Source of the DNA: Candidatus Binataceae bacterium
Lineage (GTDB): Bacteria > Desulfobacterota > Binatia > Binatales > Binataceae
Assembly (NCBI GenBank): GCA_035650475.1
Contig: DASRHP010000009.1
Location: forward strand, 1 to 64,000
Length of the DNA: 64,000 nt
Direction of reading: 5' to 3'
Part shown: positions 8,615 to 20,364 of the stretch, one piece after another
Position numbering within the stretch: position 1 is the stretch's first letter
Layout of the letters: the number at the start of each line of letters is the position of its first letter
Made by a program: the position numbers and the translations under genes
Notes under the pieces: generated by a model
What the model was told of the DNA's origin: nothing
The model's input: the letters and a program-made list of their open reading frames with translations, nothing else
The model's database searches: none

Positions 8615-8788
8615 ACTAAAGAACGCCGGGACTCTTCGCCGGGCAGCCACGTGCGCGGGGGACAGAGAAAGACGCCGGCAGAAAGCACTGCTGGCGCGGG
8701 CCAGGCGCCCGCGCGCCAGTCAGCGGACAGGGACGCCCGCTCCACAGAACTGAACAAAGAGTACGCAGGCTTACAAGAGATGGACTCA

Positions 8789-9595
8789 CTATAGGCCGCG
8801 CGTCGCGAGGACCTCGCGAGCGGGATGGCGGTCGCCGGTGCAGCTGATGCGGCGCGGTGCATCGAGGATATGCAGCGAAAAGCCGAGCCTGCGATAAAGC
8901 CGCGCGATTCGTGGGGTCGCCTGGTTCGACAGCACCACCGGGCCGCGATGGCGCGCCAAGAACTCAGCCAGCCGCACCTGCTCGTCCCATCCGAACCGTT
9001 CCTTTGAGTATTGAGTGAACACTACATCATAGGGCGGATCGGCGTAGATGAAATCGCCGCGCTCAAGCGGCAGCGACTCGAAATCGCCCGCCTCGAACTC
9101 CCATCGTGCGAACGCCTCCCGGTACGAGGAAAAGTCAGTAGAGTAGTTGATTCTGATATAACGGCCGAAGGGCACGTTGAATTCGCCCTTACTATTGAAT
9201 CGGCACAGCCCGTTGTAGCCTGTGCGATTGAGATAGTAGAAGAGCGCCGCCGCTTCTTCGCTGTTTGCGTCCCCGCCGGCGATCAGTTCATTGAAGCGCG
9301 CGCGATGCGTATAGTAGAGCGTCGCGTCGTTGCGCATCTCCAACCCGATCTTCAGCCCCCGCTTGAGCCATCGGTAGAAGTTCACCACGTGTGGGTTGAT
9401 GTCGGCGAGCGACGCCCGCGCTGGCATCAGGCCGAGCGCAATCGCAAGTCCGCCGCACAAGGGCTCCACGAGCCGCCGCTGCGAATGCCCGGCCCATAGC
9501 CGGCGCAGATGAGGCACCAGCCATCGCTTGCCTCCTGCCCACTTGAGCGGCGGCCGCAGCCCCGGCGCGGTCGCTGGGGCGAAGGCGGGGCTCAC
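8789..9595 (-). CDS. dam: Dam-like DNA adenine methyltransferase (orphan)
   Basis: 268 residues of the D12 class N6-adenine methyltransferase family. The SAM-binding motif is PLKWAGGKRWL near the N-terminus, EPLCGGLAIALGL follows, and the catalytic motif IV is DPPYD in GDFIYADPPYDVVF. Features typical of Dam are LNRTGYNGLCRFNSKGEFN and VVLSNQATPRIARLYR. It starts with GTG at 9595, overlapping the stop of the DsbA-like gene by four bases (GTGA), so translation is coupled. No restriction endonuclease lies nearby, so it is an orphan methylase. GATC specificity is suggested by family membership but not proven. Possible roles are repair, replication timing or gene control. Confidence 0.88.
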   Translation of the reverse strand: MSPAFAPATAPGLRPPLKWAGGKRWLVPHLRRLWAGHSQRRLVEPLCGGLAIALGLMPARASLADINPHVVNFYRWLKRGLKIGLEMRNDATLYYTHRARFNELIAGGDANSEEAAALFYYLNRTGYNGLCRFNSKGEFNVPFGRYIRINYSTDFSSYREAFARWEFEAGDFESLPLERGDFIYADPPYDVVFTQYSKERFGWDEQVRLAEFLARHRGPVVLSNQATPRIARLYRRLGFSLHILDAPRRISCTGDRHPAREVLATRGL

Positions 9596-10197
9596 GCCCG
9601 AGGCTCCGCCGCGCGGCGTGCGAGGAACCGCCCGAGCACCATCCGCATCGTCTCGATCGGCTGGATTCCGATAAGCGGGAAATCACCCAGAACAAAGGTC
9701 GGATAGCCGAGCGCTGAGAAGCGATCGGCCTCGCGCTTGTTCTCGGCGATCCGCTCGGCCATCGCGCCGCGCTCCAGGGCGTCACGAAACCGCACCGGGT
9801 CCAGTCCCGCTCGGGCCGCGATCGCGCACAGGACGTCGAGCGCGCCGATATCCGCGCGTTCCTCAAAGGCGGCGCGAAAGACCGCGTCGTGGTAGGCGCG
9901 GAACGCGCCCGCCTCGCGCGCGAACTCCGCGCCCTGGAGCGCAGGCTGCGAGTCGAGCCAACGCGCGGGCGGCTCGACCGCCACTGCGGTCTCGGCGGCG
10001 ACGTTTTGAATTCTGGCGCGCTCGAGCGCGCCCAGCGGCTGTCCGGGGCGCGCGCGATAATTGCGCAGCGCGATCGGTACGCCCTTCCATAGCGCGGCGA
10101 AGCCAAGCTCGCGCTCGAGTTCAACCACGATCCGCCAGGCGACATAGCACAGGGTCGAGGCGTAGTCGAAGTAGATCGGAATTACCGGCTGCTCCAT
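9592..10197 (-). CDS. DsbA-like thioredoxin-fold protein without CxxC
   Basis: 201 residues with the DsbA/FrnE/HCCA-isomerase thioredoxin fold. It starts IPIYFDYASTLCYVAWRIV, where a CPWC-like redox motif would sit, but only one Cys is present. An all-helical insertion follows (QNVAAETAVAV onwards), then the cis-Pro region LGYPTFVLGDFPLIGIQPIE. Loss of CxxC is normal in 2-hydroxychromene-2-carboxylate isomerase and glutathione-kappa relatives, so it is more likely a conjugating or isomerising enzyme than a disulfide oxidase. No signal peptide is present, so it is cytoplasmic. It is translationally coupled to the dam-like gene downstream; the functional link is unclear. Confidence 0.8.
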   Translation of the reverse strand: MEQPVIPIYFDYASTLCYVAWRIVVELERELGFAALWKGVPIALRNYRARPGQPLGALERARIQNVAAETAVAVEPPARWLDSQPALQGAEFAREAGAFRAYHDAVFRAAFEERADIGALDVLCAIAARAGLDPVRFRDALERGAMAERIAENKREADRFSALGYPTFVLGDFPLIGIQPIETMRMVLGRFLARRAAEPRA

Positions 10198-10305
10198 CGC
10201 GACGCGTCCGGCTCAAGTATGTTCCGCGCGCTTGGCGCCCGCAATTCCGTGGCGGGGCGCGCGCGGCCCTTGCGCGCGCCCTGCGCCTGCCGCCAAGCTT
10301 AGGCG

Positions 10306-10831
10306 ATGGGAACGCGGCGCGAAGTGCTCAAGTTGGGGGTCGTCGATCTCGGGGTGGAAACGGCGGAGCTGCCTAACGGTGTGACGGTCGAGCTCGCCGT
10401 CACGCCATCCAGGGGCAAGCGCGATCGTCGCACTTGACGACGCACGCCGTGTGGCGTTGCTCCGCCAGTGGCGCCACGCGGCCGGCGGATGGATGTGGGA
10501 GATCCCGGCCGGATGCCGCAATGCCGGCGAGGACGGGCTCACGTGCGCGCGGCGCGAACTCGGCGAAGAGGCGGGACTTGCAGCGCGCCGCTGGGAGCGG
10601 CTCGGCACGATCGTCACGATTCCCAGCTTCTGCGACGAGCGGATCGAGCTTTACCTCGCGCGCGAGCTGCGCGACGCGCCCGGTCGGCTCGACCATGATG
10701 AAGTGATAAGGCTGTCGCAGGTCAGTCTCGACGAGGCACTGGCGATGATCGCGCGCGAGGAGATCATCGACGCCAAATCGATCGTGGCGTTGATGCGCGC
10801 GCGCGATTTCCTCGCCGCCGAGAACGCCTAG
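10306..10831 (+). pseudogene. NUDIX hydrolase gene with a frameshift
   Basis: The gene begins at ATG 10306 and encodes KLGVVDLGVETAELPNGVTV then ELAV, the usual N-terminus of an ADP-ribose pyrophosphatase-type NUDIX enzyme. Around 10402-10406 the coding frame shifts by one base: from 10406 the other frame continues HPGASAIVALDDARRVALLR into a perfect NUDIX box (G-x5-E-x7-RELGEEAGL). Deleting one base there would restore GTC-CGC-CAT, the expected VRHP. So this is a one-base insertion or a sequencing error. If real, only a shortened product from ATG 10451, keeping the NUDIX box but lacking the first strands, could be made. Confidence 0.75.
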
Positions 10832-10915
10832 GGAGGTCGGGGTCGGAAGGAGACCCGGGCGCGCTCGCGTCCGCGCCGGCCTGGCTATCGATCAGGCAGG
10901 CTGCTCAGCGCGTGC

Positions 10916-11128
10916 TCACTCGACGACAACTTCGTCGGGGAACAGGAAGGTGGTGGCGCCGTCGTCGAACTGGACCAGAAGCATCCGGCGTCCAAGGTTG
11001 TCGACGCTGCGCAAGATGCGAGGCCTTTCGCTAAACCTGCTAAAACCCTCGTGGTCGCGGACCGGCTTAAGCAGACGGCATCGCCGCCCGACTATCGAAT
11101 CCAAGTTCGTGCTTTCCATGTCAATCAT
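10916..11128 (-). CDS. Small conserved-looking protein of unknown function
   Basis: 70 residues, starting MIDMESTNLDSIVGRRCRLL and ending MLLVQFDDGATTFLFPDEVV. The start at 11128 is chosen because GGGGAGG lies just upstream; an ATG three codons later (11119) is equally possible. The sequence looks like a small beta-rich domain: a basic strand (RILRSVDNLGRRMLLV) followed by FDDGATTFLFP. This reads like a protein that handles a bound ligand or nucleic acid, but I recognise no named family. It stands alone between the NUDIX gene and the gamma-glutamyltransferase. Coding nature is likely from RBS and composition; function is unknown. Confidence 0.6.
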   Translation of the reverse strand: MIDMESTNLDSIVGRRCRLLKPVRDHEGFSRFSERPRILRSVDNLGRRMLLVQFDDGATTFLFPDEVVVE

Positions 11129-11455
11129 GCCCCCTCCCCGCGAATCTTCCTCCCGCTGGTTGCCGAAACATGACTCACATCCAAGCCTAAGCAATCATCG
11201 CGCCTATAGATTAGACGCCCGACGTACGATTTCGATTCCGTTCCCCGATTGCCGAAAAAGCGCAAGCGGCGCCAGCCTTTTTTCAATCGCTACGGGAACT
11301 CTTTCGCGGCCTTGCGACTTGCTCTTGATTTGCGGCCCGAATCGAGTCAGGAACAGGTTGGGCTGACTTGGGGGTACGCCGCCGCCGCTCACCGCTAGCC
11401 CTCAAAATTCTCGCTAACGGACGCCAAGTCTCAGAAGATACTCGTTATACCAGAT
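11129..11455. other. No gene seen; upstream region of two divergent genes
   Basis: 327 bases between the small minus-strand gene and the plus-strand gamma-glutamyltransferase gene, so it must hold promoters for both. It is visibly less GC-rich than the coding regions. A 62-codon minus-strand frame at 11204-11392 has no RBS and unnatural composition. I found no convincing -35/-10 pair or terminator. Confidence 0.4.
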
Positions 11456-13219
11456 ATGTCAACGTTATATCCGCTCCTGAGAGGCCGCCAGGTGATGATT
11501 GCCACTGAGCATCACCTCTCCGCCGCCGCTGGCGCCCGCATCTTCGCGCGTGGCGGAAATGCAATCGACGCTGCCCTCGCCGCAACCCTCGTCGAGGGCG
11601 TGGTCAACCCGCACATGCACACGATCGGCGGTGAGGCGCCGATGCTCGTGCGCGAAGGCGGCTCGGGACGCGTGGTCGCGATCAACGGCAATACGATGGC
11701 GCCTGCGCGCGCGACGATCGCCCATTACCGGGCGCTCGGTCTGGAGCTGATGCCCGGCGAGGGGCTGCTCGCGGCCGGCGTGCCCGCCGCCTTCGGCGCC
11801 GTGATCTGCGCGCTGGAAAACTTCGGCACGGTGACGCTTGCCGAAGTTGCGGAGCCCGCGCTCGCGCTGTGCACGGACGGCTTTCCGATGCATCCGGGGC
11901 TGAGCGGCCCGCCCGACGGCCACGAGATTACGACCGCGCTGGGCCCCTCGACCATCCGCGCCAACGCCGAGGTCTATCGCACCCGGTGGCCGTCAACGGC
12001 GCGGCTGTATATGCCCGGCGGTGACGTCCCACACCCGGGCGAGATCATCAAGAACCCGGCGCTCGCGAATTTCTTCCGCCGCCTGCTCGACGCCGAGGCG
12101 AGCCATCGCAACGGTGGACGTGCGGCCGGCTTGCGCGCGGCGCTCGAGCGCTTCTATCGCGGCGACATCGCGCGCGAGATTGTCGGCCACAGCGAGGCCC
12201 ACGGCGGTCTTCTTGCGCTCGAAGACCTCGCCACCTTCACGACCCGTATCGAGGAGCCGGTCAGCCGCGGCTATCGCGGCGCGACGGTGTTCAAATGTGG
12301 GCCGTGGTCGCAGGGGCCGGTCTTTCTCCAGCAGCTCGCGCTGCTCGAAGGCTTCGACCTGCGCGCGATGGGCCACAACTCGGCCGACTACCTTCACACC
12401 CTGGTCGAGGCGGCCAAGCTGGCGTTTGCCGACCGCGAGCTTTACTACGCCGATCCCGATTTCGTCGCTGTCCCGCTCGCCGCGCTGCTCTCGGAGCGCT
12501 ATGCAGCGCTGCGGCGCGAGCTTATCGACACGGCGCGCGCCTCGATGGAACTGCGGCCGGGCGATCCGCAGGCGATGCGTGCGCGGGCAGACGCGCCTGC
12601 GCCTGCGCGCCCGTGGGGCGCGGGCACGACGCACGTCGATGCTGCCGATCGGCAAGGCAACCTGATCGCGATCACGCCCAGCGGCGCATGGATCCGCAGC
12701 TCGCCGGTGATCGAGGCGCTGGGCTTCCCGCTCGGCACGCGTCTTCAGACCTTCTATCTCGACGAGCGTCATCCCAATGCGCTGGCTCCGCACAAACGGC
12801 CGCGCACCACGCTGACGCCCTCGATAGCGGAGACGCGCGACGGACGATGGATCGCCTTCGGCACCCAGGGCGGCGACCAGCAGGACCAGTGGACGCTACA
12901 GTTCTTTCTTAACGTGGTCGAGTTCGAGATGGACTTACAGGAGGCGATCGAAGCTCCGCGCTACTCGTGCGTGCATTTTCCTTCGTCGTTCTATCCGCAT
13001 GACGCACATCCGGGCGTCTTGCGGCTGGAGAATCGCGTCGACGCGCAGGTGCGCGCGGCGCTCGCCGAGCGCGGTCATTTGCTCGAGGAACGGCCGCCGT
13101 GGTGCGACGGCAATGTGCTCGCGGTCTCATTCGACGGCGCGCGCATGGCTCTGGCCGGCGGTGCCGACCCGCGCGGGCAACTCGCGCCGCTGATGCCGGC
13201 GCAGGCGATCGGATGGTAG
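11456..13219 (+). CDS. Gamma-glutamyltransferase family protein
   Basis: 587 residues of the gamma-glutamyltranspeptidase (Ntn-hydrolase) family. The N-terminal large-subunit region has ARGGNAIDAALAATLVEGVV and HMHTIGGEAPMLV. The autocleavage and nucleophile site is Thr391 in GTTHVDAADRQGNLIAITPS, where the precursor would split. Later PRTTLTPSIAETRDGRWIAF and GTQGGDQQDQWTLQF follow, where classical enzymes read GSPGG. No signal peptide is seen, unlike secreted glutathione-degrading GGT, so this is probably a cytoplasmic acylase-like member (cephalosporin-acylase or YwrD type). It is 14 bp upstream of a cyclase-family gene and likely co-transcribed. Substrate is unknown. Confidence 0.88.
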   Translation: MSTLYPLLRGRQVMIATEHHLSAAAGARIFARGGNAIDAALAATLVEGVVNPHMHTIGGEAPMLVREGGSGRVVAINGNTMAPARATIAHYRALGLELMPGEGLLAAGVPAAFGAVICALENFGTVTLAEVAEPALALCTDGFPMHPGLSGPPDGHEITTALGPSTIRANAEVYRTRWPSTARLYMPGGDVPHPGEIIKNPALANFFRRLLDAEASHRNGGRAAGLRAALERFYRGDIAREIVGHSEAHGGLLALEDLATFTTRIEEPVSRGYRGATVFKCGPWSQGPVFLQQLALLEGFDLRAMGHNSADYLHTLVEAAKLAFADRELYYADPDFVAVPLAALLSERYAALRRELIDTARASMELRPGDPQAMRARADAPAPARPWGAGTTHVDAADRQGNLIAITPSGAWIRSSPVIEALGFPLGTRLQTFYLDERHPNALAPHKRPRTTLTPSIAETRDGRWIAFGTQGGDQQDQWTLQFFLNVVEFEMDLQEAIEAPRYSCVHFPSSFYPHDAHPGVLRLENRVDAQVRAALAERGHLLEERPPWCDGNVLAVSFDGARMALAGGADPRGQLAPLMPAQAIGW

Positions 13220-13233
13220 GGGAGGGAAGACGG

Positions 13234-14061
13234 ATGGGCATAACGGGCGGCGTGGCGGCCGCAGTGGCGCTGTTGATGCTTGCGGCGGTGGGGCCGGCGC
13301 GAGCGCAAGGCGAGCTGTTCAATCCGGAGAAGATCGTCAGCCTCAACGAGAACGGCAAGGTCGTCGATCTGAGCTACACGTTCGACGCCTCGACCATCTA
13401 CTGGCCCACCGAAGGGGGCTTCGTGCATCAGTTCGAACAGTTCGGCATCCATCAGCCGGGTGGCTACTTCTATGCCTCGGCGCGCTTCGCCGCCGCCGAG
13501 CATGGTGGTACACACATGGACGCGCCGCTGCACTTCAACCGCAACGGGATGGCCGTCGATCAGATTCCGATGAGCTACCTGATGGGGCCCGCGGCCGTTA
13601 TCGACTTTTCCGCCCGCGCCCTCAAAGACCCCGACGCGATGCTTACGCTGGAGGAAGTCCACGCCTACGAACGCACGCATGGGCAGATTCCGTCGGGGGC
13701 GATCGTGGTCGCTCGCTCGGGATGGGGTCGATACTGGCCAGATCGCAAACAGTATCTCGGTAGCGACAAGCCCGGCGACGTGACCCACTTGCACTTTCCC
13801 GGCTTTTCCCCCGAGGCTGTGAAATTTTTACTCACCCAGCGCAATGTGGTAGCGCTGGCGATCGACACTGCCAGCATCGATCCTGGCAGCTCCACCGACT
13901 TCCCGGTGCATCGCCTATGGCTGGGCGCAAACCGGGTCGCGTTTGAAAATCTCGCCAACGCGGATAAGCTCCCGTTCGGCGGAGCGACCCTATTCTGTAT
14001 TCCGTTGAAAATCGCGCACGGCACCGGCGCTCCGACCAGGATTTTCGCAATACTTCCGTAG
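13234..14061 (+). CDS. Exported cyclase-family metal hydrolase (kynurenine formamidase-like)
   Basis: 275 residues. A signal peptide (about residues 1-24, VALLMLAAVGPARAQ) is followed by a cyclase domain. Its signature is EHGGTHMDAPLHF, the HxGTHxDxPxH metal-binding motif of the kynurenine formamidase / isatin hydrolase family. LSYTFDASTIYWPTEGG lies at the start and DTASIDPGSSTDFPVHRLWL near the end, both conserved in the family. The start at 13234 follows GGGGAGGGA by about 6 bases. It lies 14 bp after the GGT-family gene, and both may act on the same amide or lactone compound. It acts in the periplasm by inference from the signal peptide; substrate unknown. Confidence 0.88.
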   Translation: MGITGGVAAAVALLMLAAVGPARAQGELFNPEKIVSLNENGKVVDLSYTFDASTIYWPTEGGFVHQFEQFGIHQPGGYFYASARFAAAEHGGTHMDAPLHFNRNGMAVDQIPMSYLMGPAAVIDFSARALKDPDAMLTLEEVHAYERTHGQIPSGAIVVARSGWGRYWPDRKQYLGSDKPGDVTHLHFPGFSPEAVKFLLTQRNVVALAIDTASIDPGSSTDFPVHRLWLGANRVAFENLANADKLPFGGATLFCIPLKIAHGTGAPTRIFAILP

Positions 14062-14453
14062 GGTTATCCGCAGTGGCCGGATCCTGGATTGAAGCTTCTA
14101 ACCTGTGCGCGAGCTGCCTTGAGTCACTCGCGCCTGTGGCGTAAAGCGCGTAGCGGTGCACCAATTCGGCGGCGTCGCCGCACGGGCGGCCGTGAGGGGA
14201 TCAAAAATAACTAGAGAAAGCGTACAATGGTTTGACGTGGCACGCGGGCATGAAAAGTGCTCAAAGGGCAACCGAAGCGTTTTGCGCATCGGAAGCCCTG
14301 ACGTGCGGACAGGCGTAGAGAAAGCGATCGTGAGCTTGGCGGTTCAGACCGCGCCGACTACTCTATCGCATGCGGTGCCTGCCCATTCGAGAAGGTAATG
14401 TGAGCGGGCTCACGAAACGGAGCAGGGTGCGCTCAGTAGACAGGAGGGGAACG
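14062..14453 (+). other. No gene seen; region upstream of lipoprotein pair
   Basis: 392 bases without a convincing frame. The segment 14205-14260 is AT-richer and contains TACAAT (about 14225) and TTGACG (about 14232), isolated promoter-like hexamers that do not form a pair with proper spacing. The stretch must carry the promoter of the two lipoprotein genes. A small RNA cannot be excluded, but I see no diagnostic structure. Confidence 0.4.
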
Positions 14454-14801
14454 ATGCGCAAGGGCACGGTTGTGACAATTTTACTGGCGGCGGCTGGAGC
14501 GCTGTTGTTGGCCGGATGTTCCGGGCAGCCGCTGTCGACACGTGAAAAGGGTACGCTTTTGGGCGGCGGCTTGGGTGCCGCAACCGGCGCGATTATCGGC
14601 GCCGCAGTCGGCGCGCCCGGTGCAGGCGCCGCCATCGGCGGCGCGCTGGGCGGCGTGACCGGCTTTGCGGTCGGCAATGAGATGCAGAACAACGAGGTCC
14701 AGCAGCAGCAGACCCAAGGCCAGATTCAGCAGCAGCAGCAGGAGCTCGAGCAGCAGCGACAGGAGATCGAGCGGCTCAAGCAGCAGCAGCAAACCGAGTG
14801 A
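14454..14801 (+). CDS. Glycine-zipper lipoprotein (copy 1)
   Basis: 115 residues. The signal peptide ends in a lipobox, LLLAGC, so the mature protein is lipid-anchored at Cys22. Next comes a STREKGTLLGGGLGAATGAI segment and a long Gly/Ala run with GxxxG spacing (GAAVGAPGAGAAIGGALGG), a glycine-zipper domain as in SlyB/OmpA-linked lipoproteins, which packs against or inserts into membrane. The C-terminal third is a Gln/Glu coiled-coil-like tail (QQQQELEQQRQEIERLKQQQ). The RBS is AGGAGGGG about 5 bases upstream of ATG 14454. It is followed 10 bp later by a paralogue. Role: envelope integrity, inferred from the family. Confidence 0.85.
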   Translation: MRKGTVVTILLAAAGALLLAGCSGQPLSTREKGTLLGGGLGAATGAIIGAAVGAPGAGAAIGGALGGVTGFAVGNEMQNNEVQQQQTQGQIQQQQQELEQQRQEIERLKQQQQTE

Positions 14802-14811
14802 CAGGAGGTTG

Positions 14812-15177
14812 ATGGAGGGTATGCATAAGCCTTCAGGGGGGAGGATGGCGGCCGCAGCGCTGATTTTGGGCGCGGCCTTTGCGCTGGCAGGATGCAGCGG
14901 CCAGCCGCTGTCAACGCGCGAGAAGGGCACACTGGGCGGTGGGCTGCTTGGCGCAGGTGCCGGCGCAATCATCGGCTCCGCGGTGGGTGCCCCGGGCGCG
15001 GGCGCAGCGATCGGCGGTGCGCTGGGCGCCGGCACCGGCTTTGTGGTCGGCAACGCGATGCAAAATCAGGAAGTCACTTCACAGCAGCAACAGGGTCAAA
15101 TCCAGGCTCAGCAGCGCGAGATCCAGAGCCAGCGCCGCCAGATCCAGCAGCTCCAGCAGCAGCAGGAAACCGAGTAG
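14812..15177 (+). CDS. Glycine-zipper lipoprotein (copy 2)
   Basis: 121 residues and a clear tandem duplicate of the preceding gene: signal peptide, lipobox ALAGC, then the identical CSGQPLSTREKGTL start of the mature protein, a glycine zipper (GAIIGSAVGAPGAGAAIGGA), GFVVGNAMQNQEV, and a Gln-rich coiled tail (REIQSQRRQIQQLQQQQETE). ATG 14812 has AGGAGG 4-5 bases upstream; ATG 14821 is an alternative three codons in. The two proteins differ mainly in the signal peptide and tail, which suggests they may form mixed oligomers in the outer membrane. This is inference from their similarity and co-transcription. Confidence 0.85.
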   Translation: MEGMHKPSGGRMAAAALILGAAFALAGCSGQPLSTREKGTLGGGLLGAGAGAIIGSAVGAPGAGAAIGGALGAGTGFVVGNAMQNQEVTSQQQQGQIQAQQREIQSQRRQIQQLQQQQETE

Positions 15178-15195
15178 CCTGACCTTTGCGCGCTT

Positions 15196-15228
15196 GGCGC
15201 GCGAACCCCAGCCGTGGGTTCGCGCGCC
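15196..15228. terminator. Bidirectional hairpin between convergent genes
   Basis: A perfect 13-bp stem (arms 15196-15208 and 15216-15228) with a 7-base loop lies between the convergent lipoprotein and methyltransferase genes, the place for a shared terminator. No strong T-run follows on either strand, so intrinsic termination is plausible but not certain. Confidence 0.55.
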
Positions 15229-15256
15229 GCGCCCTCCGCCTTTCAGCGCCTGCCGG

Positions 15257-16096
15257 CTAGGACGGACGGCACAGCTTGCACGCGCGCATTCCGGCCCCGC
15301 GCGCACGGCGCGGATCGGCGAAGATAACCATCCGGTTGTGGTCGGCGCGCATGGCCGCGCGGCATCGCGGATCGCAGAAGATCCGCGTCTGCAGATGGCC
15401 CATCACTGTGCCGGCGGGCAGCCGGCAGTCGCGATCGACGCAAAAGCCCTCCGTGCGCAGCAGCCTTAGCTTGCGCTCCACGCCACCGCCATAGTGCCCG
15501 ACCGTGCCGTCGGAGCGGATCACACGATGGCATGGCACATAGAGCGGAACCGGATTGATCGCCATCGTGGTGCCGATCGCGCGCTGCGCGTTGGGCGCGC
15601 CCACCGCGGCCGCCAGCGCCTGATAGGTGATGACCGCCCCCGGCGGCACCGCCCGCCGCAGCCGCATCAGTGCGCGCCGCTGGAAGGGGCTCTCGACGAG
15701 GCTGAGGTCCACCGGATGATTCAGCAGCGCGTGCGCGTCCCCGTCGAGATAGCGCAGGATCTCGCGCCGCACGCGCTCGGCGGCCTGTGCGTCCTCGACG
15801 AGGTCGAAGCGCCGGCGCAGGGCGTCGAGTGGGTCGGACGCGCCGCTTACGTCAAGAAAGCGCAGCGCGAGCAGGCCGCGCGCGCTTTCCGCCACCAGCA
15901 TCTCTCCGAGCGGCGTCTCAATCACCCCGACGCGCGCCCGCGGGCGGCGAATCCGCGCCAATGCGCGCGCCATCGGCGCGCGCGCCACGCCGAGCGCCGC
16001 CTCGACTGCGGCGTCGTCGCGCGCGGCGTCGCACATAAGCGGCCGGTCGTCCTGGAGCATGTCGTCCGTAAGCAGCGTGTCGTTCATCGCCTTCAC
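15257..16096 (-). CDS. O6-methylguanine methyltransferase with C-terminal Ada zinc domain
   Basis: 279 residues. Residues 50-215 form the suicide methyltransferase fold: GVIETPLGEMLVAES at the N-terminal lobe, VITYQALAAAVGAPNAQRA helix-turn-helix, and the acceptor Cys189 in YVPCHRVI. Residues 236-279 form an Ada metal-binding domain: Cys241 and Cys245 (CX3C) and Cys273 and Cys276 (CX2C), the same spacing pattern as the four zinc cysteines of E. coli Ada, where one of them takes methyl groups from phosphotriesters. In Ada this domain is N-terminal and an AraC-type DNA-binding domain lies between; here the order is reversed and no AraC domain exists. GTG start overlaps the sigma-factor stop by four bases (GTGA). 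Confidence 0.88.
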   Translation of the reverse strand: MKAMNDTLLTDDMLQDDRPLMCDAARDDAAVEAALGVARAPMARALARIRRPRARVGVIETPLGEMLVAESARGLLALRFLDVSGASDPLDALRRRFDLVEDAQAAERVRREILRYLDGDAHALLNHPVDLSLVESPFQRRALMRLRRAVPPGAVITYQALAAAVGAPNAQRAIGTTMAINPVPLYVPCHRVIRSDGTVGHYGGGVERKLRLLRTEGFCVDRDCRLPAGTVMGHLQTRIFCDPRCRAAMRADHNRMVIFADPRRARGAGMRACKLCRPS

Positions 16097-16611
16097 CGAA
16101 TCGCCTGGAGCTTTTTAAGCGCCTGGTAAACGTGAGCGCGCGCGCTTTCGGCCGAGCAATCGAGCGCGGCGCCGATCTCCTCGTATTCCAGCCCCTCGAA
16201 CTTGCGCATCACCAGCGCCAGCCCCTGCTTGTGCGGGAGCCGCGCCAGCGCGCGCTTGAGATTGAGCATGCCGGCGTGGCCGTCGGCGACCGCAGCCGCG
16301 TGCAGCGCGCCATTTTCCCCGCCCGGTGGTTCGGCGCCGGTGCGAAAGACGCGCGCGCGGCGGGCGTGATCGCGCGCGCGGTTGCGGCAGAGGTTGGCGG
16401 CGATCTTGTACAGCCACGGCCTCAGCCCCGCCTCCGAGTCGAGCTGCGAATAGGCGCGGTAGGCGCGCAGCCAAGTCTCCTGGAAGAGGTCGAGCGCGTC
16501 CTCGCGGTCGCGCGTCATGCGCAGGAGAAAGCGCATGATTTCGCGCTCGTGGCGGCTTAGCGCCTCCTCGAACGGAGGCGGCAGGGCGAGCGTGGCGATG
16601 GATTTCATCAC
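16093..16611 (-). CDS. ECF-type RNA polymerase sigma factor
   Basis: 172 residues with region 2 (LRMTRDREDALDLFQETWLR, followed by LRPWLYKIAANLCRNRARDH) and region 4 (LPHKQGLALVMRKFEGLEYE then EIGAALDCSAESARAHVYQA) and a short linker between them: the minimal sigma-2/sigma-4 layout of ECF factors. It lies 76 bp downstream of metH and is translationally coupled to the methyltransferase/Ada-domain gene. No classical anti-sigma gene is adjacent. The partner gene sits exactly where an anti-sigma gene usually lies, so control by alkylation sensing is a testable inference. The start codon is one of two consecutive ATGs. Confidence 0.9.
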   Translation of the reverse strand: MMKSIATLALPPPFEEALSRHEREIMRFLLRMTRDREDALDLFQETWLRAYRAYSQLDSEAGLRPWLYKIAANLCRNRARDHARRARVFRTGAEPPGGENGALHAAAVADGHAGMLNLKRALARLPHKQGLALVMRKFEGLEYEEIGAALDCSAESARAHVYQALKKLQAIR

Positions 16612-16687
16612 GTACGCTTATAACCCCGCCGCCCGCCGGACGTGAATCGGGCCGGTTACAGGGAGCGCAGCGCTTCCTGCACGTCAC

Positions 16688-20218
<3,531 letters not shown>

Positions 20219-20364
20219 CCTTCGAAACAGGCCGCCAGGCCCCTGAACAGTCAGCCTATCGGAGCAGGGGGTGAGGGGCAATTTGGTGCCCGCCGCGGCG
20301 GTTCTCAGTAACCGTCTGCTTTGTATTTCCCGTCCAAGTCCTGTAACGGATCGCTGGAAGCGCC

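Noticed and set aside
20219..20364. Possible cobalamin or SAH riboswitch upstream of metH
   Set aside because: The 146-base gap lacks a B12-box and the conserved SAH elements; nothing recognisable.
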